Source: Chimonanthus salicifolius (Eukaryota; Streptophyta; Magnoliopsida; Laurales; Calycanthaceae). From it: a stretch of DNA of 64,000 nucleotides. Position 1 is the stretch's first letter, and each line of letters starts with the position of its first letter. The stretch is taken from assembly GCA_013350335.1 (NCBI GenBank), contig CM023539.1:45432631-45496630 (forward strand), in the 5' to 3' direction. The notes under the pieces are model-generated. The model saw only the letters and a list, made by a program, of their open reading frames with translations. It was not told the DNA's origin and made no database searches. The position numbers and the translations under genes were made by a program. Below, one piece after another: positions 24,835-36,401 of this stretch.

Positions 24835-25715
24835 TAGTTTAAAAACTCAAGTTTGACTTAGTTGACTCAGCCGAGTCGACTCGAGTCAATCAAATAATCA
24901 AGTAATTCGAACAAAACATAAGGATCACTCAAGTTTTTGACCTAACTCGGTTGACTAGCCAAGTCAAGCCAAAAGGTTGAGTAACTCAAATTGGTCGAGT
25001 CATTCGATAGCACTGTATGCTGCATTGTGTGGAGAACCTCTTAAAGCACACATATGTGACATAGAGAAAAAATAAGGGTAAAATGATAAAAGAAACTTGA
25101 CATAAAAGATCACATGTTGAACTAACCCTAGAGGAACAGAACCAAAGAGTTGAATGAACGGATGAGAAATAAGGGAAGAGGGAACATTTACCTTTGAGGA
25201 ATTTTTTTTTTTCTCGTCTCTTTTTTCCAATTTTTTTCTCCTAATTTTTGTTTCTCTTCATCTTTCTTCTTTCTTTTGCCATTTTTTATATTTTCTTCGA
25301 TTTCCCCCCTTTCTAATTAGTTTTAATTTTGTCCTTTTTCTTATTTTATTTACTTCTTTGCTTCCTACCTTTTGAGTTTCACCATGTATTTTGTATTCTT
25401 GATTTTCCCTCATCCTTTCTAGCTCTTCCACATTTTCCCATTCTTTTTTCCTTTCCACATCTCATATTTTAAAAACTTTTCCTTCTATTTAGTATTTTTA
25501 ACTAATGCCCTTTTTATCGGCATTTTTGTATTTTCATATACTTCTACATTTTCAACATATAAATATATGCATATTTAATATATTAAAATAATATTATTAT
25601 ATTAAGTTTGGCTGAGTTTTGACTTCTTGGCTTGATCAAGACTTGTCCAAGTCTTCGAGTTGAGTTGACTTGATGAAAGTTCAAGTTAAGTCTTATCATC
25701 GAGTTTTTGAACAAT
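24835..25715. mobile_element. Inverted-repeat element of the 'actcgagtc' type
   Basis: The ends 'gtttaaaaactcaagtttga' and, inverted, 'gttcaaaaactcgatgataa' enclose a pyrimidine-rich middle. A second copy lies at 41.25-42.05 kb in unit 2. Both are part of the shared segment, so the insertion predates the duplication. The Lys/Glu-rich ORFs on its minus strand come from the CT-rich middle. Confidence 0.45.
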
Positions 25716-26084
25716 TCCTTGAAATATTGGTTCTGGATACCAATTAGACCATTGTATTGCTGCGTCTAAAGAATATTAGTAGAGAACACAATTAATGAGT
25801 TAGCGATGGATCTAATGATGCAAGTCATAGGAAAAATCAAATGCCATATAACAAGAAAGATCTGCACTTGATGTCACGGTAATAGATTTTAAACAGTTAT
25901 GAAATTCAGATGCATAACATAGCACAAGTAATGGCTCTGAATCTGATTTAGTGGTTTGCTAGGAATGAATTTCACCGTGGGCTTGCTTGGCTGTTAAGTA
26001 CCTAAGAAACAAGGTTGGCTGGGATGTTACATTAGAGTTGGATGCTTCTTACCTTTGGTGAAAGGTGATAAGATGCATAGGTTC

Positions 26085-26275
26085 TTTTTTTTTTGAAAAA
26101 TAACATTTTATTCACATCAAAAGAGAGTTGTATAATGGGAGACCACAAAACAAGGCCAAAATTGCCTGACACCCCAAAAGACAGAAATTACATTTCACTG
26201 TATACAAAGTAAGAAGACTCCACTAGTCCTTTTCTAGCCAATTCATCGGCCGTTGAGTTTGTGATGCATACCAAG
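26085..26275 (-). pseudogene. LINE 3' end with RNase H remnant
   Basis: The minus strand reads NSTADELARKGL, the C-terminal motif of LINE/plant RNase H domains. About 130 bp of 3' UTR follows, then a poly(A) tail (T-run at 26,085-26,095 on +). Confidence 0.65.
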
Positions 26276-26289
26276 CTGCATATGAAGGT

Positions 26290-26760
26290 TTAGACTCGAG
26301 GTTTTACACCGAATCACGGATTTCAAGATTGAAACCCAAAACTCCACTCTCAAATCTCTTGATCACTCTCAAGAAAAATGAAGGTGGGGGCTAATTCCAA
26401 TGGGACTGTTGGAGGAATCAACCTAACCAAAGAAATTAGGCATTTTCGAGCTAACACGAACGAGGAATTGGGAGTTGGCGTGATTAGAACACCCACACTC
26501 TAATCCAACTCGAACTCGGGAGAAACTCGAAGAACCTTCCGAAGATTTAGTTTATACGTGGAATTTAATACAACACAATATAAAACCAAATATCAACAGT
26601 GAAAACTCACCAATATGGGAGAAAGCTCAATGCTTTTGATAAATTCTTCTGAATTCATAGAATAAAAATGTCTAATCATTTACAATGCTTGGCCTCATAT
26701 ATTTATAGGCTTTATTGAAATAACAATAAAAAGAAAATAAAATAAACTACCAACTTTGCT
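26290..26760 (-). mobile_element. LTR-like fragment of a retrotransposon
   Basis: On the minus strand a TATA-like 'gcctataaatatatgaggc' is followed by leader-like sequence (gaattcagaagaatttatc, 'cccatattggtgag') up to the LINE end at 26.27 kb. This is the usual layout of a copia LTR U3-R-U5. No partner LTR was found. Confidence 0.35.
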
Positions 26761-27155
26761 TTGGCCAACTCGGACGGTCAACTTCCTCTGCCGTGCTTCT
26801 CTCTGAATTGCTCTCTTCAATAGTTGTTGTGCAATGCTGGCTCTCAATCCTTTCTTATCTTTCCACTCAGTAGATTTCTGTTATTCTCTCCATTCAATCT
26901 TCTTATTTCTTTCTTACCTTGCTGATTCTTCCTACCATTTATTTTTATTTTCCATTCATCTTTATCTCTCTGTTTTGTTCGTTCCAAGCAAGGACAACAG
27001 CACCTTCCATTTTATTTCTTATTTTCTTGCTTTATTTTTCTTCAGCCGACTTCTCTTGATGACATTAAAAGATACCCACTATGTAATAATCCTCCAATTG
27101 ATAAGCTTGTACACGTTGATACGTAGATATTCTTGCTGTTTTGGTTCCTGCAAAT

Positions 27156-27530
27156 CTAGACCGTTGCGACCCACATGGGTGGTGAGTCACTGCTGACATC
27201 GCTTTCAAAGTGGGGCCCTCTCTTCCCGCTATCGGTTCGATCAAAAATTCGAATGGTCAATTTATCAATTTTCTTCAATTGGTTGTCGATCGGGTCATCG
27301 TAGAGTTCATCGGCCTTGATGCCTACATCAGTTTGCCTCTCTACGAACCCATGAAACCAAGAGACCATATGAGGAAATAGAACACGAGATTTTGTCCACT
27401 TTGTTTAGGAATTCCCATGAGCACATAGAGCCTGAGGCCCAACTCAAAATCGCCTATGAATCCCCTTCCAAGATACCCCGAACAACCAAGTTGTCGACCG
27501 TTGAGTTTGCCTCTCTACTAACAGTAAAAT
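27156..27530 (-). pseudogene. LINE-derived RNase H fragment, copy 1
   Basis: The minus-strand block 27,350-27,485 (FGVSWKGIHRRF and on) is an almost exact match to 28,093-28,230, which lies behind an RNase H domain. It continues into an open stretch ending PHFESDVSSDSPPMWVATV and a stop, which I do not recognise. Confidence 0.4.
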
Positions 27531-27728
27531 GGAAAAAAAAAAATTATACTTAAAGTATTCAGAAGATCGTACTAGGTGATACCATATAGAATAATAATAA
27601 GAAAAGAGAGAATATGGAGAAAAAATCTTCTCTGAATTGTATTGAATGTACAAATTGTAAGAGAATACATGAATAAATAGAAAACAAGGAGCCAATCATG
27701 GTGGCTACGAATAGAAGGAAATCAACTC

Positions 27729-27938
27729 CAAGAGGTTGGCCTAGTGGTTGCGACACAAGACTTCAGGATTGAGGTCTTAGGTTCAATCCCTAGTGACTCC
27801 AATGAAGGGCCACTCTCTGTGGGATATGTACAGAGTAAGGTCCCACCGCTTGAACCCCACATGTGTGTGTAGGGAGACGTGCACATGCCCTGAGGGACTA
27901 GTCGGGCGAGACACCTTCAGCCATAAAAAAAAAAAAAA
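27729..27938 (+). mobile_element. Au-like tRNA-derived SINE
   Basis: The 5' end reads gaggttggcctagtggttgc (box A) with ggttcaatcccta (box B) 45 bp later. The body includes 'gggatatgtacagagtaagg', and it ends in a 14-base A-run. The order and spacing fit the widespread plant Au SINE. The target duplication is not clear. Confidence 0.8.
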
Positions 27939-28092
27939 GAGAAATAAAAGAATGTTGAATTATATCAATTACAATAAATTCTACGGTTGACAATATAGAA
28001 AAAGTTGACTTTCCAGAATAAGAGGATTCTGGTCAACACTTATGTGGATGTGGGCTCCGCATGGTCAACTATCCTGTAATGGGTCCCACAAC

Positions 28093-28665
28093 ACCCATGA
28101 GACCAAGAGACCATATGAGGAAATAGAATGCTAGATTCTGTCGACTTTGTTTAACAATTTCCACGAGCACATAGAACCTGAGGCCCAACTCAGAATCACC
28201 TATGAATCCCCTTCCAAGATACCCCCAACCGCTCCTAGACCCTCTATTTCTAGAACCCCTCTCTAAAGAGCATGCAATTATGTTGCAATAGCTGAACAAT
28301 TCAGGAGACAGCCCCCAAACGAAAGTCTAATCAAACAAGAATGATCTCTGATCACACCACCAAAGCCGGCCATGCCGCGATCCTGAACACAGTGGCCATT
28401 AAAATTTAGCTTCAAAAGCCCTTGCTCAGGGGGAGACCAAGAGACCACCTGAGATAAGGTTGAGACCAACATTCTCACATCCAAAACGGCCCAATCCCTA
28501 CAAATGTCCGAGACCTTTACCCCGTGATAAGGTCTAGATCCCAAAATCCACCAAGCAACTCTAAACTTGATAACATCGATGACTTGGGATGCAGAAGAAG
28601 ACCTCCCTTGGAAGACCCTTTTATTTCTCTTTAACCAAATTGACCACACAATACTAAGCATCATT
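28093..28665 (-). pseudogene. LINE RNase H domain, decayed
   Basis: The minus-strand open frame reads VWSIWLKRNKRVFQG, then LLKLNFNGHCVQDRGMAGFG and GVIRDHSC. This is the zf-RVT tail followed by the RVT_3 RNase H core (K-L-N-x-N/D-G ... G-x-G-G-V-I-R-D). It breaks after CSAIAT and continues in other frames to about 28.09 kb. Confidence 0.75.
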
Positions 28666-28724
28666 ACACGGCAGAGATCTCTTCAAAAAGAGCTTCCCCA
28701 GAGATCAGAAAGGTTAGAGGTGCT

Positions 28725-31700
28725 ATGACCCAAACACTAACAAGTGTTATACATCAAGGGATGTCGTGTTCAATGAAGCGCCATCTTGGTGATCAGCACA
28801 AGCTATGATGATGCGGAGCAGATTTCTATATTTAGGCAGTTTCCACATTTAACATTAGGTTTTTTATTATTTGTCATGATTGTATTTTTTTTATTGTCAT
28901 TGAAAGATTAGTTTTTGATTTTATTAGTTTCTAATTCTAGCATTGTAATTTTTTTATTTAGTTGAGGGTAGTTTAGTAATTGTCTTTGATCTCGTTTAAG
29001 AAAGGGCAATTTGGGGATTTCTTGTTGTAAACACTACATAAAGCATTTGTGGCTTACACGATGGAATAGATGATCAATTGCAAATTTCGAAAATCCCTTC
29101 CCTTGTGCGAAGGTGTGGTGTTTCCTTGGAGTGAATCCAATCGTTGGTGGAATCCAACTAGGCGAGAAGCCTTAGGTATTCTTCTTCTCTCTCTTTCCCT
29201 TTCTCTTTTCCTTTCTCTTAATTGTCGTGACCCATATCCCCCTCTCTGTGCTTTTCGTGACCCAAAACAAACCCCTACTGCTGCCGTGACACTTAAACTC
29301 CTTCTCTACTGTTGCTGCGTCGTTCCCTATCCACTTTTGTACCCAGATTTGTTGCTGCCCTCTCAGATCTGCAACATAACCTCAATCCCAGCCCTCCTCA
29401 ACCCCAAACTTGCTGCCAATCACCTCCTCAGTCCTTTTCTTGTTGCTGTCCTCCTGTTCTATCCTCCTAACCCTTCCCTTATTTGCTGTCCCAATTTCCA
29501 TAGCCTAATTTTTCTGTTCTAAATCCCTTTGTTTGCTGTCCCACCTTCCTACCTTCTATTTTGAGCCATCCCTCCACATAAGTCGCTGTCCTTTACTAAG
29601 TAAAAGGCCTACGCTAACCAGGAATCCAATAAGCATTAATTTTGAACGACTCCTAACTTGAGGTGTGATTTGGTTGGGTTGTTTCATAATTGTTTACATT
29701 AAATATCTGAGACTCCCGTGCTTATTTGTAGTTTATTTATATTCTTTAATTGCTCCATATTGATTGATTGATTGATTAATTTCAGCACATTTTATATTTA
29801 GGGTGCATTATTTTCATCTCTTTTGAACTTTAGGGAACCACATTTAAGCATTTAGGGTTACCCTATCCCTTGTCCTACGTCATATGGTACAACCAACTCT
29901 GAAGACGTGGAGAGCAAATCTCCAAGAAAAGCAACGGGAAGAAGAAGATGAACTACAATCCTATTCAGAATCCCCTGAAGCTGAAGCAGTACATCAACCT
30001 CATTCACCAGAAAAAGCTCAAAGTCCATGGAGAACTGGTGATCATCAACCAAGAACACCCAAAGATCTAAAACCAAATCAAATAGAAAAAATGGAAGAAG
30101 AACCAAGAAGTGAACTTCATCAGTCTTACTAGAATTATAAAAAGAAATCCAAAGTATGTAAATGCAACTTTGGCCGAAGAAGTCACTAACCCATAACCAA
30201 CATCATATGAGAAAGCCTGCCAAATCGGAAAATGGTAAAAAGCCATGGAAGAAGAAACTCTAGCTCTAAAGCATAATCAGAAGTGGGACTTGGTTCCAAA
30301 ACCCAAAGGCATCATGCCCATCTCTTGCAAATAGGTGTATAAGGTGAAAATACGTGCAGATGACTCACTGGAAAGATACAAAGCTAGATTGGTTGCTCGA
30401 GGTTTTTCGCAACAGTACGGACTATACTAAGATGAAACATTTAGTCCAATAGCAAAAATAACTTATGTGTGAACCTTAATAGCTCTTGTTGCTAACAAGT
30501 CGTGGAAGTTGTGGCAAATGGGTGAGACGAATGACTTCATGGAGAAATCGATCATAACATATATATGGAGAAACCATGAGGATTTGAGTGCCAAAACCAT
30601 TAAAACTATATGTGCAAACTATGGAAAGCACTATATGGCTTGAAGTAGGCACCTCGAGCATGGTATGGAAAGAAAGCTAAATTCCTTATCAAGAGCGGAT
30701 ATTCAGTGGCACCTGCTGATTGAATCTTGTTCCTTTAAAATCAAAATGGAAAGGTGTCTATAGTTCTTATTTATGTAGATGACCTTACCATGATAGGAGA
30801 TGATGAAGGAGAGAATCGTCGGACAAAAGAAATTTGTCCATACGTCCAGATAAAAGAACTGGAAAACCTCAAGCACTTCCTAGGATCGAGATAGACTGAG
30901 TCAAAGATGGATTGTTCCTGTGCCAACAAACATACAGGAGAACTTTTGCAGAAATATGGCATGGTCAACAACAAGCCAATATCAACACCTATGGATATGA
31001 ACACTAAATTATCTGATGATGAAGTTGAAGATTTATAGATTCAACCATGTACAAACAAGCAATGGGTAGTCTAATCTACCTAACCATGACAAAACCTGAA
31101 ATCACATTTGCAGTTGGAGTGGTGAGTCTCTTTATGCATAAACCCAAAAAGCCACAACTAAAAGTAATTTGTAGAATCATACGAAATGTAAAGGGGATAG
31201 CAAATCTTGGTCTTTTATACAAGAAAAGGAGAAGAATGCAAACTCATTGGCTACTGTGATGCAGATTTTGCTGGAGATCTCACTACTCGAAGATGACAAC
31301 CAGATATGTGCTTAACATTGGGTCCGGTGCAATTTCATGGTGTAGCAAAAGACAGTCAACGGTGTCCTTATCGACAAAAAAAGCAGAGTATAGATCAGCA
31401 ACAATGGCAACACAAGAAAGCACGTGGTTAGTTCAACTATTGGAGGACCTATGTCAACTGATTACTCAATATCACTGCATTGTGACAATCAGCCTGCAAT
31501 TCAATTGGAAAAATCCCGTTTTTTCATATGCAAGGACCAAGCATAATGAAATTCACCATCATTACAATTGAGAAAAGGTTTTGAAAGGAGAAATTATACT
31601 TGAGCCAATCGATACTGAAAAGCAAGTTGCTAATATGTTCACAGAAGCATTGGAAAGTGCTAAGTTTTCGAAGTTCAGAGAAGAGCTAGGAATGACTACC

Positions 31701-31740
31701 AGAATTCGTGTCGGTGCTATAGAACCCTGTGAGTGTTGTG
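28725..31740 (+). pseudogene. Ty1/copia pol remnant, split by a solo LTR
   Basis: Left piece 28,725-28,808: integrase end DPNTNKCYTSRDVVFNEAPS. Right piece 29,883-31,740: linker, then reverse transcriptase (KWDLVPKPKGIMPISCK, ERYKARLVARGFSQQYG, DETFSPIAKI, KSWKLWQM, 'YVDDLTMIGDD' region), then RNase H (YKQAMGSLIYLTMTKPEI, GAISWCSKRQSTVSLSTKKA, EYRS) and the end KGEIILEPIDTEKQVANMF. Many in-frame stops look like C-to-T or G-to-A changes (for example TGG to TAG after ISCK). The LTRs of this element were not located. Confidence 0.85.
28804..29887 (+). mobile_element. Solo LTR inserted in the copia remnant
   Basis: LTR 28,809-29,882 starts TGATGCGGAGCAG and ends CTACGTCA, flanked by TATGA / TATGG. 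It is homologous to the solo LTR at 39.63-40.56 kb, starting with the same TGATGCGGAGCA and ending similarly. It contains a CT-rich leader-like region with 'gctgtc' and 'gctgcc' motifs. The 150-codon + strand ORF inside (29,070-29,522) is low-complexity and is not reported as a gene. Confidence 0.75.
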
Positions 31741-31926
31741 GGTCCAAAATGGGCCACGTTTTGCCAATGTCATCACATACCCACTTTGTAACTCTAAATA
31801 CTCACGTTTAGGGATAGATCATATGCAACAGCAGAAATTTAAGATTTATTTTGGTTTTATTCTCTCCTTTCCTTCTTAATCTTTGTTACTTTTGTGCGTA
31901 AGTAAGGTGGGTTATCAAAATTGAGG

Positions 31927-32678
31927 TTATCGGGTATCTGGGCAAATCAAAGTTGGAATGTGTTTTTCTTTCTTTTCAAAGATAATTACAATAATAAAAA
32001 GAACAGGTGTTAAGAATCGCATGAGATAGAACAACAAATGCAAAAGGTAACCATAATATTATTATCCCCATTTCAAAACACTGGAAATTTTAAGACTCGG
32101 TAATACCATTTTGCTCATTTTGAAATTCGTTCTACCGGAAAATTTTGATATCCTGGTTTGAATCGAAAAAATAGAATGGAAAGAAAGAATGGACCTGGGA
32201 TGCCTGCGACTGAGAAGAAATAAGGTACTACGACGTCCGTACCGAACCTTTTTACCATCTCCTGGCATCGAGGGTCGTCCCAGCACTGCTTTAGCTTTTG
32301 GGGTCCGTCATATCTAACGGCGTTACAGGTCTTGCCAATGCCATTTTTAACGGGTGTTAGATCGGGAGAGTGCTGCTTCATTTTATCTGCGGCAAAATAC
32401 AAGACATCCCAGTACTCCTTTAGCTTCTGGGGTCCGTCATCTCTAACGGCTTTATAGGTCTTGCCAACGGCATCTTTAACGGACGTTAGATCAGGAGAGT
32501 GCTGCTTCATTCTATCTGCGGCGGAATAGAAGACATCCCAGTACTCCTTCACCTTCTGGGGTCCGTCATCACTAACGGCGTTATGGGTCTTGTCAACGAC
32601 ATTTTTAACGGGCGCTAGATCGGGAGAGTGCTGCTTCATTTTGTCTGCGGCAGAATAAAAGACATCCCAGATACCCAT
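31927..32678 (-). CDS. G1: repeat protein of an unrecognised family, two exons
   Basis: Exon 1 (32,678-32,195) starts ATG GGT ATC after a 'gagagagaga' leader and encodes 161 residues. They are three in-frame 43-residue repeats (WDVFYSAADKMKQHSPDL ... VKNxVGKTYxAVRDDGPQKL) followed by a unique end: CWDDPRCQEMVKRFGTDVVV, PYFFSVAGIP. The repeat starts are exactly 129 bp apart. Donor CCCAG/gtccat is in phase 1. A candidate second exon after acceptor tttgcccag at 31,937 adds D-T-R and a stop at 31,927-31,929. Support for the splice comes from single-T indels between G1 and G2 just after the donor. There is no signal peptide or transmembrane segment, and the repeats look amphipathic helical. I do not know the function. 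The minus-strand leader is shared with G2 and with the arrays at 46 and 48 kb. Confidence 0.5.
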
Positions 32679-32880
32679 TCTCTCTCTCTCACACACACAA
32701 CTCCGCAACTCTCAATTTGTACATGTAAGCGTCTCTCTCTTTTCTGAGTTATTTTTTGGAAAAATGCATTCTTTTTTCTTGAAAGTTGAACATTTTTCGG
32801 GAAAGCAAAAGTAAGCATTTTCAACCCTTTTCACTTTCTTCTTTCCCTCGTCTTCATGCGAAGGTGCGCATCGTCTGTAA
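32679..32880 (-). promoter_or_regulatory. Leader/promoter module of G1
   Basis: On the minus strand the block runs from gatgcgcaccttcgcatgaa, through gctttcccg and ttgaacattc-type sequence ('gttcaactttcaagaaaa'), to 'gagttgtgtgtgtgagagag' and the ATG. The same block precedes G2 (42,902-43,130) and makes up the tandem arrays at 45.98-46.39 and 48.07-48.56 kb. No TATA box is evident, and the GA/CT repeats next to the ATG are typical of plant leaders. Confidence 0.5.
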
Positions 32881-33616
32881 AAAAGCAGCAGTCATTAGCC
32901 GTCCGTTCCCAGTAGTCTGCTTGGAAAAGGAGTGAAAATAGGAGTTGTAATTGAGAATTGATCAGCGTGGATGGATGGAATCAATACAAATTGGGATCGT
33001 ATTTTATAAAACATCAATGGAACAATAAATAACATTAATGAAATAACATCAGAAAAACATTAAATAAATATTTAAAATGAAATTATGTTAATTAGTTTTT
33101 CTTTATATTGGACCAATGGAGACAGATATTTTATATGGCACTCTAAAAAACATCAATAAAATCACACTTATTCTCATGAATTGAATGATAAATTAGAACT
33201 AAATTATACATTCAAAATTTTATATGCATAAAAAAGATAAGCTATAAAATATGATAATAAAATATGATTTTGAATAATTAAATATTAAGAATAATTTAAA
33301 GTCATCAAAATTATGAGAGTTTAAAAAACATAGTTTCTAAATTAGATGGAGTAATTTTTATAAAACTTCATATTCATGACAAGTTCTTCTAATAAGCCAT
33401 CAAATGAAGGACAAGTGAGTTTCATGGAATATGGAAATAGTTAAGATTTAATAATTATTTGAAGTTATTAATATTTATAGAGCCTAAAAAGTGACTTCTA
33501 TGATTATTTAATATGATCCTTTTTAATATCATGACTTCGATGATTATTTAAGGTAATGCTTTTATTATCATATTTAAAGGACCAATCATATGAAGCAAAG
33601 TTGGGCTCCATATAAC

Positions 33617-34206
33617 CTATACGTCAAACCCTAGTCCAACCGATGTGGGGAGTCCCACATAGGTTAGGAAGGGAGAGAGGTGATGGTGTATAAGAGGCCA
33701 AGCACACTTAACTAGCAAGACGTGTTTTGGTCCGGGCCAAGTGGGCCCGAGCCCAAAGGCAAAACCGTACGGGCTAACTGTGTGCTAAGCCTAGAGTGGA
33801 CAATTTCTTGCCGAGTTGAGCCCTAAGCCCTGTATGTGGGTCCGGTCGTTACAAATGGTATTAGAGCCTCAGTTCAACTCTTGGACTATGTAAGTCTTTC
33901 CTCCTTTCCTGGTGTTGTTGAGCTAAGCCGGGTCGAGTGGGGGGCGGTTCGAGGCTTAGTGGGGGTGATTGTGAAACCCTTGCCCAGCCGATGTGGGGAG
34001 TCCCACATCGGTTAGGAAGGGAGAGAGGTGAGGGTGTATAAGAGGTCAAGCCCATTTAACTAGCAAGACGCGTTTTGGGCCGGGCCAGGTGTGCCCAGGC
34101 CCAAAGGCAAAACGGTGAGGACTAGTTGTGTGCGAGGCCTAAAACAGATAATTTCTTGCTGAGTTGAGCCCTAAGCCCTTTATGTGGGTCAGGTCGTTAC
34201 ATTATA
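33617..34206 (+). mobile_element. TRIM retrotransposon with two 232-bp LTRs
   Basis: LTRs 33,622-33,853 and 33,970-34,201 are the same length and alike throughout. Both carry 'gatgtggggagtcccacat', and the second starts TGTGAAACCC and ends GTCGTTACA. The first LTR is followed by AATGGTATTAGAGCC, matching the initiator-Met tRNA primer site. A G-rich polypurine tract (gagtggggggcgg, tagtggggg) precedes the second. The internal part is 116 bp and non-coding. The flanks are CTATA / TTATA. The paralogues at 48.78 and 56.10 kb show the site without the element. Confidence 0.92.
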
Positions 34207-36401
34207 AAAGTTTAGAGGACAAATTGCTCTTATATTTGAATTGAGAAGACTTTGTTTTTCTTACATTCAATTAAAAATCTTTACAATGAACCCAACATAC
34301 TGCATAAGAGTGATCAATCAATTAGCAAATTAGCAATCAATATTCATTTAATAGACCCCTAAAAGTATTACGAGAGTAAAAGTGTTGGAGAAGTTTGGTC
34401 GTCCTTACTATTTTTCCTATACTTTAGGATAATATGATGACCACAAATTGGACAAAAGACTCTTTAAAAAAAAACTTATTATTCAATCATGCTACATTGG
34501 AAAAAAACCAAAACTCTTGATGACTCCTCAAGTCTTTCTATTCAATGAGATTATATTTTTGAAATTTGAAGTAAGGTACTTATTTTTTTAATGAGCTATG
34601 AAAAAAGATGAGAAAGATAATCGGTGGGTAAAGTTTAAATCTCATATGTTCATTTTGGTAATGTGATTTTGAATCTCAAAAATTAGAGATTTCCATAGCT
34701 TATCTCGCAAAGTATAATGATTAGAGAGAAGAGTTTCTCTAAAATTACGTCATTTATAAAATTTTCTATCCACACTACCCACCTATGTAGGAGCTTAAAC
34801 AATGACAAATATGGAGTACTCCCATTGAAAATCTACAAACTATTCTCATGTGCTTTCTTGGTTTGTATGAGATGTTAATTGACTACATGATATTTTGATA
34901 ATGAAATAAAATCCAACGGTCCTATAAAAATGGAAGAAATGGTTGATTGATGTGAAAATTTAAAAGAAATAGTCTCAATAAACAAAGTAGAGCAGATATT
35001 GAAGTGGAGCTTCTTATTTAACATTTTGATTTATTTGTATAAATCAAATAAATAAAGATCTTTAAATAATTTTTATTATTCTATAATTAATATATCAACA
35101 ATTTTTACTTTTATTTAGTAATTAAATATGCTCATTAATATAATATATCATTGAAATTAAAATTAAGAAAAGAGAACTTGTAATTCAATTTAATAAACTA
35201 GTCACAAATCTTCCGTCCTTTATAACCTAAAAGCTAAAACATATAAGACATCTTTGTGGATGATTTCTATTTCCATAAAAATGAACTCCATAGATTTTAT
35301 TTTCTACACATAATAATATTCAATTATTAGCTCATGTTAAAGAGATCCAAGTTATCAGATGAATACTAATGTCTAAAATGTACTTTCATCTATTATTAAT
35401 TAAAAAATACCTTTATTTTATTATTATTTTTCATTTGTATCTTCAAAATATTCTTTTTTGTCTTTTAAATATAATATACAACAGTGTCAAAAAATAATAT
35501 TGCTGATGGTGTACATCAAAAATATCAAATATATTGAAAGACAAAAAATTTAATTCATTATTTGATTTACTAACAATGGAGTTATTTTCCATTTTTGTTT
35601 TAGAAATATTCTATATTTAAAATAACGAAAAATAAATGATGTTTTAATATACAAAAAAATAATTTATTTTTATGGACAAGTGGGTGCATCTCCTACTGAA
35701 ACGAAGACTGCACACCGTACCATTTCTCGCCGTTTGTTTCGTATGCTAACCGGTGAGGACTCAGGCGGTGCCTATTTTAGGAAATTTTTTTTTTTATATT
35801 TTTGTAAATTCATTTTTCTCATTTTGCTGACTATAAAAGGCCTGTACTTACTCCTAATAAGTTATGTACGTCGTAGGGGTGAAATTTTGGTCGGGTTTTA
35901 ATCCAATTCATATGACGCAACCTGAGAAATCAATGGTTTTGGATTACGTATTTATATATCTCGAGTCGGGTCGAATTGGAAAAATAAAAATCGGTATGAA
36001 ATTTAGGTCTAGTTGGATTGAGAAATTTAAATTAATCTGATTAGACAAGCGTGTACCAAATTATAAAATACCACTTAAGTTGACTCGGGTCAGCAATTCA
36101 GATTGAGTCGGATTGAGTAATTCGAATCAATAATTTGGATCGAGTCAAGTCAAATTTAATTATTTTTTGGCATAGTTGAATTAAATTTATTAAAACTCAA
36201 TTTGACTCAACTCGAGTTTCAGCCCCAACACGTAGCATGTAGGTCCACAATTGTTTTACTGATATGTTAGAAGTTTATACTGACGATAAATCATGAGTAT
36301 TTATTTAAATATTTATTGGATTCTCTTATAAATTTAATAATTATAAAATTTAGATGAAGGTTCTACGAGAACTAGTGTCGACCAGGAATGATAGGCATAT
36401 A

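Larger units (their letters stand above)
17696..35315 (+). repeat. Local duplication, unit 1
   Basis: Segments of this interval recur in the same order in unit 2. 17.70-18.64 matches 35.32-36.40. 21.62-26.0 matches 38.16-42.30. The G gene 31.83-32.88 matches 42.30-43.13. 33.4-35.3 matches 48.6-49.7. Between the matches lie unit-specific insertions: LINEs, a SINE, an LTR and a copia element at 26-31.8 kb, and a TRIM at 33.6 kb. The unit border near 35,315 reads 'aatattcaattattagctc', shared with 17,696. Confidence 0.75.

Noticed and set aside
25258..25458. Lys/Glu-rich minus-strand ORF, also at 41,580-41,825
   Set aside because: It comes from the pyrimidine-rich core of an inverted-repeat element. 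The second copy differs by many amino-acid changes and indels, as expected for non-coding DNA.
27729..27800. tRNA gene suggested by box A and box B
   Set aside because: No cloverleaf follows. The body and poly(A) tail show that it is a SINE. The same holds for 1.5, 20.4, 51.1 and 63.5 kb.
29070..29522. 150-codon + strand ORF rich in Leu, Pro, Ser and Cys
   Set aside because: It lies wholly inside the solo LTR, follows a CT-rich tract and repeated gctgtc words, and has no domain-like pattern. Best explained as LTR leader sequence.
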